Shown here: piece by piece, positions 1 to 6,615 of the stretch
Position numbering within the stretch: position 1 is the first letter of the stretch
How the letters are laid out: each line of letters starts with the position of its first letter
NCBI GenBank assembly: GCA_949744025.1
Contig: CATJWA010000108.1
Coordinates: 1 to 7,401 of the forward strand
Direction of reading: 5' to 3'
Source of the DNA: an uncultured Eubacteriales bacterium
Lineage (GTDB): Bacteria > Bacillota > Clostridia > Oscillospirales > Oscillospiraceae
DNA length: 7,401 nt
Made by a program: the position numbers and the translations under genes
The notes under the pieces: model-generated
What the model was told of the DNA's origin: nothing
The model's database searches: none
The model's input: the letters and a program-made list of their open reading frames with translations, nothing else

Positions 1-103
1 GCCGGCCCGGCCGTTCCGAGGAGGCGGCTTGAGCCCGGCGGCAACGCTGGGCCACAGATAGATGGTCGTTTAAGACAGAACCCGGCTTACAGACCGGCTT
101 GCA
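1..103 (+). ncRNA. rnpB: RNase P RNA, 3' end (5' part outside window)
   Basis: This is the 3' portion of the catalytic RNA of ribonuclease P, which matures the 5' ends of tRNAs. The sequence shows the GGCTTGAGCC segment, a stem-loop ending in GCTGGGCC, the AGATAGATGG segment, and then ACAGAACCCGGCTTA. That last block is the near-universal 3' strand of the P4/P1 region. Order and spacing follow the 3' third of a type A (E. coli-like) RNase P RNA rather than the Bacillus type B form. The 5' part lies beyond the window. The exact 3' end is estimated from the E. coli-like closing of helix P1 at about 100-104, just before the hairpin at 115-139. Confidence 0.93.
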
Positions 104-114
104 AACCCCATGAA

Positions 115-139
115 GAAGGCCGCCCCGCGGGCGGCCTTC
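115..139 (+). terminator. Terminator-like hairpin after rnpB
   Basis: A perfect 11-bp GC-rich inverted repeat (115-125 and 129-139) has a 3-nt loop, CGC. It begins about 12 bases after the end of rnpB, where a transcription terminator is expected. There is no clean T-tract after it, so termination may be partial. That would let some transcription run into the regulator gene. The stem spans an in-frame ATG at 110 upstream of the regulator, which argues against that ATG being a real start. Confidence 0.6.
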
Positions 140-169
140 CGACGGATTTATCGAGGTAGGTTTAGGTTT

Positions 170-892
170 ATGTATGACAAGGCGGTAAACGGAACGCTCA
201 GCCAGGACGTTGTGGCCCAGCTCAGCCGCATGATTCTTGACGGGAGCATAAAAAAGGGCGAGATGCTGCCCTCGGAGTCAAAGCTCTGCGAGCTTTTCAG
301 CGTCAGCCGCACGACGGTGCGCAGCGCGCTGGCCGTGCTCTCACAGCGCAGGATAATCAGCACGCAGCACGGCAAGGGCTCCGTGGTAATCTCCGACAGC
401 TTTCCATATCTCAACGAGGGACTGCGGGCAAAAATTGAGGAGTATGAGAGCAACTTCATGTACGCGGTACAGGCGCGGCGCATGCTCGAGCCCCAGCTCG
501 CCTTTGAAGCTGCGTGCCACGCAAGTCCGGAGGATATAAGCGCGCTGGAAAACATCATGGACATATGCTATCAGAAAAACGAGGAGGGCACGCTTACAAC
601 CGCCGACATGCGTCTTTTCCACCTTCGCATTGCGGACACGGCGCGCAACCCCGTGCTCGTGTCCATGGTGGAGCTGCTCATCGGCATGTGCGACGCGCCG
701 CCCGAGACGGAGATGTGCGTGCCCAATCCCGGCAGCAGCGTGCGCCCAGGCGTGCTTGAGGAGCACCGGCAGATTCTTGACGCCATAATTGACCACCGCG
801 CCGAGGATGCCTACTACCTCATGCGTGAGAATATCAGCACCTTCAAGAAAAACTGCCTGAACGAGCAAAATTCCATAAATGAGGGACAATAG
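170..892 (+). CDS. GntR-family transcription regulator, FCD (FadR-type) subfamily
   Basis: A 240-residue DNA-binding regulator. Residues ~10-75 form a winged helix-turn-helix of the GntR family: the ILDGxIKKGExLPSE pattern at ~22-36, the recognition region around SVSRTTVRSAL at 44-54, and the wing with HGKGS at 67-71. Residues ~97-225 look like an all-helical FCD ligand domain, with RRMLEP at 103-108, DMRLFH at 146-151 and EEHRQIL at 197-203. FCD domains usually bind a metal and a small organic acid through Asp/His residues. Here the last expected His (in the M..H motif) is Asn221. The ATG at 170 is preferred over the in-frame ATG at 110, because the latter sits against the rnpB terminator stem. 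An AGG-type ribosome site lies at 154-160. It faces the transporter and is the likely regulator of the transporter and redox operon, which is inference from position. No clear promoter of its own is visible. Confidence 0.88.
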   Translation: MYDKAVNGTLSQDVVAQLSRMILDGSIKKGEMLPSESKLCELFSVSRTTVRSALAVLSQRRIISTQHGKGSVVISDSFPYLNEGLRAKIEEYESNFMYAVQARRMLEPQLAFEAACHASPEDISALENIMDICYQKNEEGTLTTADMRLFHLRIADTARNPVLVSMVELLIGMCDAPPETEMCVPNPGSSVRPGVLEEHRQILDAIIDHRAEDAYYLMRENISTFKKNCLNEQNSINEGQ

Positions 893-925
893 CAAGCTGA
901 GAGGCCCGTTGGGCCTCTCAGCTTG
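893..925 (+). terminator. Strong hairpin terminator after the regulator gene, possibly bidirectional
   Basis: A perfect 15-bp inverted repeat (893-907 and 911-925) has a GTT loop and begins one base after the TAG stop of the regulator. It lies between two convergent genes, so it may stop transcription from both sides. The downstream flank TCTAAAG is only weakly T-rich. Confidence 0.7.
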
Positions 926-940
926 TCTAAAGCAGGAATT

Positions 941-989
941 GGCCCTCCGCCCCCGAACCGGCGGAAACCGGATCGGGACACAGAGGGCC
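941..989 (-). other. Structured 3' region of the transporter transcript, possible terminator
   Basis: Nested complementary segments fold into one extended hairpin: 941-947 with 983-989 (7 bp), 952-956 with 973-977 (5 bp), and 958-961 with 968-971 (4 bp). It lies about 40 bases past the stop of the minus-strand transporter gene. No T-tract follows on that strand, so it is either a weak terminator or a 3'-end stabilising structure. Confidence 0.35.
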
Positions 990-1029
990 GGCAAAAGGAT
1001 GAGAGGAAAGGTTTTTAAGCTTCAGTATT

Positions 1030-2418
1030 TCAGAGCACGAACAGCATTATAAGCGTTCCCACAATTACCCAGATAACAGACAGGGGAATGCCGGCCTTGG
1101 CCAGGTCCCGCATGCTGTAATGTCCGGAGGAATAAGTGACCGCGAACACCGCGTCAAGCGGCAGAATGAACGCGCAGTTGACAGCGTAGGCCAGCGGCAG
1201 GATGAGCGTCGCCACCGGCAGGCCCATGGTGGGCGCGAACATCGCCACTATCGGCACAAACACGGAAACCATCGAGGGATTGACCGGAATTAGTACGTGC
1301 ATGAACACCGTGAAGGCCACGATCATGAGTATCATGACTATCGGGCTTGTGGTTGTGAAGGGGGCAAGAACGCTGTTGGCAATCCACGCGGCCGCGCCGG
1401 TCTGGAAAATAGCCATGGCCAGCCCCGTCGAGCCGCAGATGAGCATAAGCACATTCCAGTTTATCGCCTTATTGAAGCTCTGTCCGTTGAGAATCTCGAG
1501 CTTGGGCAGGAAAAACAGGCTCACGGCTATCATGGCGGACACAGGCATGGCGATGTCGGTTACAAACCAGGACACGATAAGCACGGCGAAAATTATGATA
1601 AAGCCCCATTCCTTTACCGACAGGGGCCCGAGGTCACGCAGCTCGTCAATAGTCTTGGTGCTGAGAGTGTCAACCTCGGGCTTGAAGATTGTCACTATTA
1701 CAAGATACGCCAGCGGAGTGAGGATAACGGCAAGCGGGATGCCTATGGCAGACCACTGGCCGAAGCTTATCGCGTCGCCGCTGACCTGCCGGACCATGTC
1801 GATGGCCTGATAGTTAGGCAGGGCGCCCGCGGGAGTAGCACAGCCGCCTATGGACACCGCCACCGGCACACCGATAAGGCAGGCCCTGGCAAAGTTGCTC
1901 TGTCCGGCCTTCATGTCGTTGTCGTCAAAAATTCTGAGCAGCAGCGGCACCATAAGCGCGGACAGCGCCAGATTGGCGATGACAAAGGAGATAACCGAGG
2001 TCGCGCACATCATAAGGAACAGCAGCTTCTTCGGCTTGTTGCCGGAGATTTTCATCAGCGCGAAAACCACGCGGTTTCCAAGTCCCGTCTCCAGCAGGGC
2101 CTGGCCGATGAGAAAGGCGGCGACGCTGAAGAAAAAGGTCGTGGGCAGGAAGTTGGCAGACATGGCCCCCGGATTGACCGTATGTACTATCGGCTGTAGC
2201 ACAGTGAACAGCAACGCGGTCACGCCGATGGGCAGTACGTCCAGCACCCAGAAAATGAGCGCGCACACCATCAGCGCAATGGCCTTGAGCCCCTCGGGCG
2301 AGAGCTCCTCGGGCCTGGGCAGCGAGACGATGATGAAATACACCGCAATCGTGGCCAGCACTATTATGAGGTTTCTGGTTGACAGGCGGCTTTTTGTATC
2401 CTTTGCTAATTCAGACAC
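1030..2418 (-). CDS. DASS/SLC13-type anion:sodium symporter family permease
   Basis: A 462-residue integral membrane protein, hydrophobic throughout, with about 11-12 predicted membrane segments. Length and pattern fit the divalent anion:Na+ symporter (DASS/SLC13) family, which usually imports di- or tricarboxylates, sulfate or related anions. Early family features are visible: the FWVLDVLPIGVTALL stretch and the FFFSVAAFLIGQALLETGLGNRV stretch. The two inverted-repeat signature sites, normally SNTATA-like, are altered. The first reads IANLALSALMVPLL and the second IPVNPSMVSVFVPI; each keeps the Asn but lacks the usual Ser/Thr partners. The GTG at 2418 is chosen because GAGAGG stands 8 bases before it; an in-frame ATG at 2460 has no ribosome site. 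It is transcribed divergently from the redox operon, suggesting shared control and a role importing that pathway's substrate. Substrate is unknown. Confidence 0.85.
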   Translation of the reverse strand: MSELAKDTKSRLSTRNLIIVLATIAVYFIIVSLPRPEELSPEGLKAIALMVCALIFWVLDVLPIGVTALLFTVLQPIVHTVNPGAMSANFLPTTFFFSVAAFLIGQALLETGLGNRVVFALMKISGNKPKKLLFLMMCATSVISFVIANLALSALMVPLLLRIFDDNDMKAGQSNFARACLIGVPVAVSIGGCATPAGALPNYQAIDMVRQVSGDAISFGQWSAIGIPLAVILTPLAYLVIVTIFKPEVDTLSTKTIDELRDLGPLSVKEWGFIIIFAVLIVSWFVTDIAMPVSAMIAVSLFFLPKLEILNGQSFNKAINWNVLMLICGSTGLAMAIFQTGAAAWIANSVLAPFTTTSPIVMILMIVAFTVFMHVLIPVNPSMVSVFVPIVAMFAPTMGLPVATLILPLAYAVNCAFILPLDAVFAVTYSSGHYSMRDLAKAGIPLSVIWVIVGTLIMLFVL

Positions 2419-2500
2419 TGAAAATACCTCTCTTTCTTCACCGGCGGCGCAACATATCATTTTTACAGTTACAAGTTGTGCCGCCGACTGATTTGTGAAG

Positions 2501-2529
2501 ATTATAATTCACCCGGCCAAAATATGCAA
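2501..2529 (-). promoter_or_regulatory. Sigma-70 promoter of the transporter gene
   Basis: On the minus strand, TTGCAT (2524-2529) and a perfect TATAAT (2501-2506) are separated by exactly 17 bases. Transcription would start near 2493-2495, giving a leader of about 75 nt before the GTG start at 2418. Confidence 0.75.
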
Positions 2530-2557
2530 TACCGTTTTTCAAATTCTTTTAAATATG

Positions 2558-2567
2558 GCATATATGC
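2558..2567. promoter_or_regulatory. 10-bp palindrome in the divergent control region, possible operator
   Basis: GCATATATGC is a perfect palindrome lying between the two divergent promoters, upstream of both -35 elements. It could bind a dimeric regulator, such as the nearby GntR/FCD protein. It does not match the TGGT-N-ACCA type site known for some FCD regulators, and AT-rich DNA yields such palindromes by chance. Confidence 0.25.
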
Positions 2568-2618
2568 ACAAAACATTCCCCACACTTTTGCCGTAAACAT
2601 ATATTTTCGAGACAGCAC

Positions 2619-2647
2619 TTGTATTTACACAATATATGTGTTAGGAT
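2619..2647 (+). promoter_or_regulatory. Putative promoter of the redox operon with palindromic spacer
   Basis: TTGTAT (2619-2624) and TAGGAT (2642-2647) are 17 bases apart. The start of transcription would be near 2654, about 20-30 bases before the candidate start codons. The spacer contains an interrupted palindrome at 2627-2641 (ACACA, 5 bases, TGTGT) that could be an operator. The -10 has two mismatches from consensus, as is common for regulated promoters. Confidence 0.5.
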
Positions 2648-2669
2648 TGTTCAAACATACAAATACTAC

Positions 2670-2685
2670 GGAGGTGGTCGATATA
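2670..2685 (+). promoter_or_regulatory. Ribosome binding site pointing to an unusual ATA start codon
   Basis: GGAGGT occupies 2670-2675. The only canonical start nearby (GTG, 2674-2676) overlaps it, while the in-frame ATA at 2683-2685 follows after 7 bases, the normal spacing. Starting there puts the FAD-binding glycine motif seven residues from the N-terminus, typical of this fold. Confidence 0.5.
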
Positions 2686-3939
2686 AAAAGCGCTGCTGTT
2701 ATAGGCTTTGGCTGCGCCGGCTTCAGCGCGGCCCGCGCGCTGAGACAGGCGGAGCCCGAGCGGGTGATAGACATATATTCCGACACGGCCGAGGCGCCGT
2801 ATAACCCCATGCTCACAACCTACTACGTCTCGGGAAAAATAGACGAGAGCACCATGTTCCCGCTGGGAGACCTCGAGACGATAAAAAAGGAGCTGCGCGT
2901 AAATATACTGTGCGGCACTCCGGTCAAGCGCCTGCGTGCCCGCGAGCGCGTTCTTGAGCTTGACGGCGGACGCGGGAGGCAGTACGACGACATCATAATC
3001 GCCACGGGAGCCGGAGCGGTGATTCCGCCGATAAAAAATCTGCCGGAGCGCGGAATATACACCATGCGCACGGCAAGCGACGCCCGGCGTCTCGAGCGGG
3101 CTCTGAACGGCGTAAAAAGCGCCGTGGTTGTCGGCGCGCAGATGGTGGGCATAAAGGTCGTCGAGCTGCTTGTAAAGCGGGGAATACGCACCGTGCTGTG
3201 CGATATGGAGCGGCAGATGTTCCCCGCCTCGGCCTATGAGCGCACCGCCGCGGTTATAGCCGGACGGCTTGAGCGCGCCGGCGTGGAGCTTCGCCTCGGC
3301 GCGGCAATCACCGGCGTAAGTGACAGCGGCAAGGTGCTCTCTGCCTCGTTTTCCGACGGGAGCGAAACAAGCGCTGACCTTATCGTTTTCTGCTCCGGAA
3401 TCCGGCCGAACATCGCTTTTGTTGACAGGGAGGAAATCGATGTCGGCGTCGGGATAAAAACCGACCTGCACATGCGCGCGAGCGTCCCTCACATCTACGC
3501 CGCGGGCGACTGCTGCGAGACGTACAGTCCGCTCACAGGAAAAAACGCCTACATCGGCCTGTGGGCCAACTCCGCCATGCAGGGCCGCGTCGCGGGAAAT
3601 ACCATCGCCGGCGTGCAGGACGAGTACCACGGCAATCTGATACACAACATCACGCACTATATGGACACGGATTTTATCAGCGTCGGCGACGTAAGGTCCG
3701 AGGGAGAACGCGTGTTCTGGCAGGGGCACGGCTGGCAGCTTGAGGCCACGGTCAGCGACGGTAAAATCGCGGCGCTGAACATTTTAGACAACGCCGGCGT
3801 ATCCGGCCCCGTAAAAAATGCTCTGCTGCACCGCGCCGCGCACCCCGAGCAGCCCATGAGCGTACACGCGCGGCTGCTTCTGTCCAGCGCGGGAGTGCCG
3901 GACGCGATAATCAAAAAGCTGGGAGGTGAAGGCGCGTGA
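2674..3939 (+). CDS. FAD-dependent pyridine nucleotide oxidoreductase (NAD(P)H partner of molybdoenzyme)
   Basis: About 421 residues. It is a two-dinucleotide-fold flavoprotein that should pass electrons between NAD(P)H and the iron-sulfur subunit of this operon. Visible motifs: the N-terminal FAD fold GFGCAG at 11-16; APYNPMLTTYY at 41-51, in the position of the Y-x-R-P-x-L segment of NirB- or rubredoxin/ferredoxin-reductase-like enzymes; ATG at 110-112; a second nucleotide fold GAQMVG at 154-159; and the FAD-closing motif YAAGD at 275-279, followed by Cys-Cys. No CxxxxC redox disulfide is present, so it is not a thioredoxin- or lipoamide-reductase type. The frame is open back to 2476, but that N-terminal stretch comes from AT-rich promoter DNA. 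The best ribosome site, GGAGGT at 2670-2675, overlaps the GTG at 2674 but is ideally spaced for an in-frame ATA at 2683. The real start may be that ATA (418 aa). It overlaps the next gene by 4 bases. Confidence 0.85.
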   Translation: MVDIKSAAVIGFGCAGFSAARALRQAEPERVIDIYSDTAEAPYNPMLTTYYVSGKIDESTMFPLGDLETIKKELRVNILCGTPVKRLRARERVLELDGGRGRQYDDIIIATGAGAVIPPIKNLPERGIYTMRTASDARRLERALNGVKSAVVVGAQMVGIKVVELLVKRGIRTVLCDMERQMFPASAYERTAAVIAGRLERAGVELRLGAAITGVSDSGKVLSASFSDGSETSADLIVFCSGIRPNIAFVDREEIDVGVGIKTDLHMRASVPHIYAAGDCCETYSPLTGKNAYIGLWANSAMQGRVAGNTIAGVQDEYHGNLIHNITHYMDTDFISVGDVRSEGERVFWQGHGWQLEATVSDGKIAALNILDNAGVSGPVKNALLHRAAHPEQPMSVHARLLLSSAGVPDAIIKKLGGEGA

Positions 3940-6083
3940 CGGAGCTTGAGGCAAAAATAAAGGCCAAAATACCCGGTCCCGACACGGGCATAGAGGTCAA
4001 AAGGACCATGTGCGACATGTGCACCCCCCTGTGCCACTGCGGCATCGACGCCTATGTAAAGGACGGCAGGGTCGTCAAAATAGAGGGGACGAAGGGTCAC
4101 CCGATGAATAACGGCGTGCTGTGCACCAAGGGAGCGAACAACCGCGCGTACATCTACCGCTCCGACCGTCTGACCACCCCCCTGCGCCGGACAGGAAAAC
4201 GCGGCAGCGGGAAATTCGAGCCCATAGGCTGGGACGAGGCGTATGACGAGATTGCGAAAAACCTGCTCGCAGCGCGGGAGCGCGACGGGGCCAACAGCGT
4301 AATGTTCTACTCCGGCTACGGCAAGTGGTACCGCTTCATGCTCCAGCGCATGGCGCACGAGTTCGGCAGCGTCAACTACGGCGCGGAGTCGAGCACCTGC
4401 TTTCCCGCCAACCGCATGGCTTGGCTGACCATGACCGGCAAGTTCGCCCGTCCCGACATGCAAGGTGCGAAGCTGTTTCTGGCCTGGGGCAGCGCCACGC
4501 ACTACTCCCGCTTCAACGTAGCCAACGGCATAGACGACTTCAAGCGCCGCGGAGGCACGGTTATCCTTGTTGACCCGCGTATAACCCCCGCGGCCCAGCG
4601 CAGCGCGGACCTGCACCTGCGCGTAAAGCCCGGCACGGACGGCCTGCTGGCCGGCTGCATAGCGGGGCTTATTATCAAAAACGGCTGGCATGACACAGAG
4701 TACATAGACAAATATGTCCATGGCTTTGAGCAGTACGCGCAGTATGTCTGCTCCGTGGATTTGCAGGAAACCGCCCGCGTCACCGGTGTTCCGGCGGAGC
4801 TTATCGAAAAAGCCGCGCGCATGATAGGCACAATCAAACCCATGTCCGTGGAAAACAGCCCCGGCTCGCTTATCCACCAGACCAACGGCTACCAGAGCTC
4901 GCGCGCGGTATTCGCGCTGTCAGTCATAACCGGAAACTACAACAGCCCCGGCGGCAACCAGCCGCTGGACTTCGGCTTCTGCGAGCAGGGCGCGGGCTTT
5001 GTCACCGGCGACGAGGAGTTCGCCGTTGAAAACGCACCCGCCGACTTTGCCGAGCGCGTGGGCGCTCGTCGCTTCCCAATCTGGGGCGCGCTGATAAAGC
5101 AGGCCCAGTGCTGCGACCTGGCGCGGCAGATACTTGAGGGCATGCCCTACCCCGTGCGAACACTTGTCGCCCACGGGATGAACTACCGCATGTTCCCCGA
5201 CTCGGACTATATGCGCAGGGCAATCGAAAGCCTCGACTTCTACGTGGACATTGACCTGTTCATGACGGATTCGGCCAGGCTGGCGGACATTGTCCTGCCC
5301 TGCGTGTCCTCCTTTGAACGCGAGGAGTTCAAGGTCTACCCCGGCGGCTTTGCGGCCTACTACACGCCCGCTATTGAGCCCGTGGGTGACAGCCGCAGCG
5401 ACGCGCGGATAATTCAGGAGCTGTCGGCGCGCCTCGGTCTCAAGGACGAGTATCTGCTCGGCGGTTACAGAAAGTGCATAGAGCACCTTGTGAAAAAAGT
5501 GGGTCTGGATGTAAACGAAATGGCGCGCTCCGACCTGCCCGTGAAGGCGCCGCCCGAGGCCATGATTAAGCCCGTCCCCCGCGGCTACATTGACCGCGGC
5601 TGCGCCACGAAAACCGGCAAAATCGAGCTTTACTCCGAGCTTATCGCCTCCTGCGGCGATAAGTACGAGCCGCTGCCGAAATACTGTCCGCCCGCCGAGT
5701 TGCCAAACGGGGATTATCCCTTCACGCTCATGACCGGCGTGCGCATACCCAACGCCATACACTCCCGCCTGCACAACGTCCCCTGGGCGCGTTCCCTGCG
5801 TCCCGAGGCGGCCGCGGACATCAATCCCGAGGATGCAGCGGCCCTCGGCATAGAGCGGGGTGACGATATACGCCTCCGCAACGAGCACGGCGAGATAACC
5901 GTAAAGGCCAACCCCACCGCCATGGCCGGCCGCGGTCAGGTTTACATCTACCACGCCTACCCCGAGGCGGACGCGGCGAAGCTGCTCGGGCGGGACGCGC
6001 TGGATGAATACTCCGGCTTCCCCGGCTACCTGTCGGGCCGCTGTGCGGTTGAAAAGCTCGAGAAAGGAGGGCGTGAGGCGTGA
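3936..6083 (+). CDS. Molybdopterin oxidoreductase, DMSO reductase superfamily, soluble catalytic subunit
   Basis: A 715-residue Mo/W-bis-MGD enzyme. An N-terminal [4Fe-4S] site is formed by Cys26, Cys29, Cys33 and Cys63 (C-x2-C-x3-C-x29-C), followed by Lys65 of the conserved CxKG motif, which links cluster and cofactor. The catalytic domains follow (~70-590): GWDEA at 98-102, an SSTCFPAN stretch whose Cys155 is the probable metal ligand, the VILVDPR nucleotide-sugar site near 210, and the ADIVLP motif. The C-terminal dinucleotide-binding domain spans ~595-710. No twin-arginine signal precedes the cluster, so the enzyme is cytoplasmic. That sets it apart from exported DMSO, thiosulfate, tetrathionate and arsenate reductases. 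GTG start: GGAGGT at 3922-3927 stands 8 bases before it, and it overlaps the preceding stop (GTGA). Formate dehydrogenase-like or transhydroxylase-like roles are possible; the substrate is not readable. Size and motifs are intact. Confidence 0.9.
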   Translation: MTELEAKIKAKIPGPDTGIEVKRTMCDMCTPLCHCGIDAYVKDGRVVKIEGTKGHPMNNGVLCTKGANNRAYIYRSDRLTTPLRRTGKRGSGKFEPIGWDEAYDEIAKNLLAARERDGANSVMFYSGYGKWYRFMLQRMAHEFGSVNYGAESSTCFPANRMAWLTMTGKFARPDMQGAKLFLAWGSATHYSRFNVANGIDDFKRRGGTVILVDPRITPAAQRSADLHLRVKPGTDGLLAGCIAGLIIKNGWHDTEYIDKYVHGFEQYAQYVCSVDLQETARVTGVPAELIEKAARMIGTIKPMSVENSPGSLIHQTNGYQSSRAVFALSVITGNYNSPGGNQPLDFGFCEQGAGFVTGDEEFAVENAPADFAERVGARRFPIWGALIKQAQCCDLARQILEGMPYPVRTLVAHGMNYRMFPDSDYMRRAIESLDFYVDIDLFMTDSARLADIVLPCVSSFEREEFKVYPGGFAAYYTPAIEPVGDSRSDARIIQELSARLGLKDEYLLGGYRKCIEHLVKKVGLDVNEMARSDLPVKAPPEAMIKPVPRGYIDRGCATKTGKIELYSELIASCGDKYEPLPKYCPPAELPNGDYPFTLMTGVRIPNAIHSRLHNVPWARSLRPEAAADINPEDAAALGIERGDDIRLRNEHGEITVKANPTAMAGRGQVYIYHAYPEADAAKLLGRDALDEYSGFPGYLSGRCAVEKLEKGGREA

Positions 6084-6574
6084 GAATGATTTTTGATTTG
6101 GACATGGATAAGTGTGTCGCCTGCGGCGCCTGCGCCATAGCCTGCATGGACCAGAACGACACCGCGCCGGAAAAGGGCGAGGTCCCGTTTCGCAGGGTAG
6201 GCACCCTCGAACCGTCCCTTGGCGGCGGGAAATTCTCCTGGCTGTCGATAAGCTGTATGCACTGCATGGACGCGCCATGCATCCCCGCCTGCCCCGTTTG
6301 CTGCCTGAGCAAGGACGAGAACGGCCTGACGGTTTATGACAACACCCTGTGCATCGGCTGCCGGAGCTGCGCCATGGCCTGCCCCTACGGCGCGCCAACC
6401 TACCGCGCCGACGGCAGGATGGAGAAATGCTCCGGCTGTGCAGAGCGGATAAAGTACGGCTATGAGCCCGCCTGCGTGCGCGTTTGTCCCACAGGCGCGC
6501 TGCTGTGTCTGCCCGAGGACGAGTACGAAAGGGTAAAGCCGGCCGCTTCGCTCCGCGACGCCTCGGCTGTTTAG
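6080..6574 (+). CDS. Four-cluster [4Fe-4S] ferredoxin subunit (DmsB/PhsB-like)
   Basis: A 164-residue electron-transfer protein. Sixteen cysteines form four [4Fe-4S] sites in the DmsB/NrfC/HybA arrangement. Cys12, 15, 18 and 22 form the first group. Cys59, 62, 67 and 71 form the second (C-x2-C-x4-C-x3-CP). Cys91, 94, 97 and 101 form the third. Cys117, 120, 132 and 136 form the fourth (C-x2-C-x11-C-x3-CP). Extra cysteines occur at 74, 75 and 143. It probably relays electrons between the flavoprotein and the molybdenum subunit encoded just upstream. There is no signal peptide or membrane helix, and no DmsC/NrfD-type membrane anchor gene follows, so the complex should be soluble. GTG at 6080 is favoured: AAAGGAGG at 6063-6070 lies 9 bases before it, and it overlaps the preceding TGA by 4 bases. 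ATG at 6086 is an alternative that removes two residues. Confidence 0.92.
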   Translation: MRMIFDLDMDKCVACGACAIACMDQNDTAPEKGEVPFRRVGTLEPSLGGGKFSWLSISCMHCMDAPCIPACPVCCLSKDENGLTVYDNTLCIGCRSCAMACPYGAPTYRADGRMEKCSGCAERIKYGYEPACVRVCPTGALLCLPEDEYERVKPAASLRDASAV

Positions 6575-6615
6575 GCCAGTTCGCGGAAAAAATATGCCGC
6601 TTTCGGTAATTTCTG

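Noticed and set aside
110..169. Upstream ATG start for the regulator at 110
   Set aside because: It lies between the rnpB 3' end and its terminator stem and would add 20 basic residues encoded by that hairpin. There is no ribosome site, and the ATG at 170 fits the usual GntR N-terminus.
2419..2460. ATG start for the transporter at 2460
   Set aside because: No ribosome site precedes it, while GAGAGG precedes the GTG at 2418 at good spacing. The extra residues encode the ribosome site itself.
2476..2673. N-terminal extension of the flavoprotein back to an ATG at 2476
   Set aside because: It would translate the AT-rich promoter region, including both -10 elements, and add ~66 residues unlike the family before the FAD motif. 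No ribosome site precedes 2476.
3657..4877. A 406-codon open frame on the minus strand across the flavoprotein/molybdoenzyme junction
   Set aside because: It is antisense to two well-supported genes, low in complexity and without family motifs. It mirrors third-position GC bias.
6575..6615. Terminator for the redox operon (GCGG...CCGC followed by TTTCGG)
   Set aside because: Only a 4-bp stem with a 10-base A-rich loop. It is too weak to call, and no better hairpin is visible before the rplU promoter.
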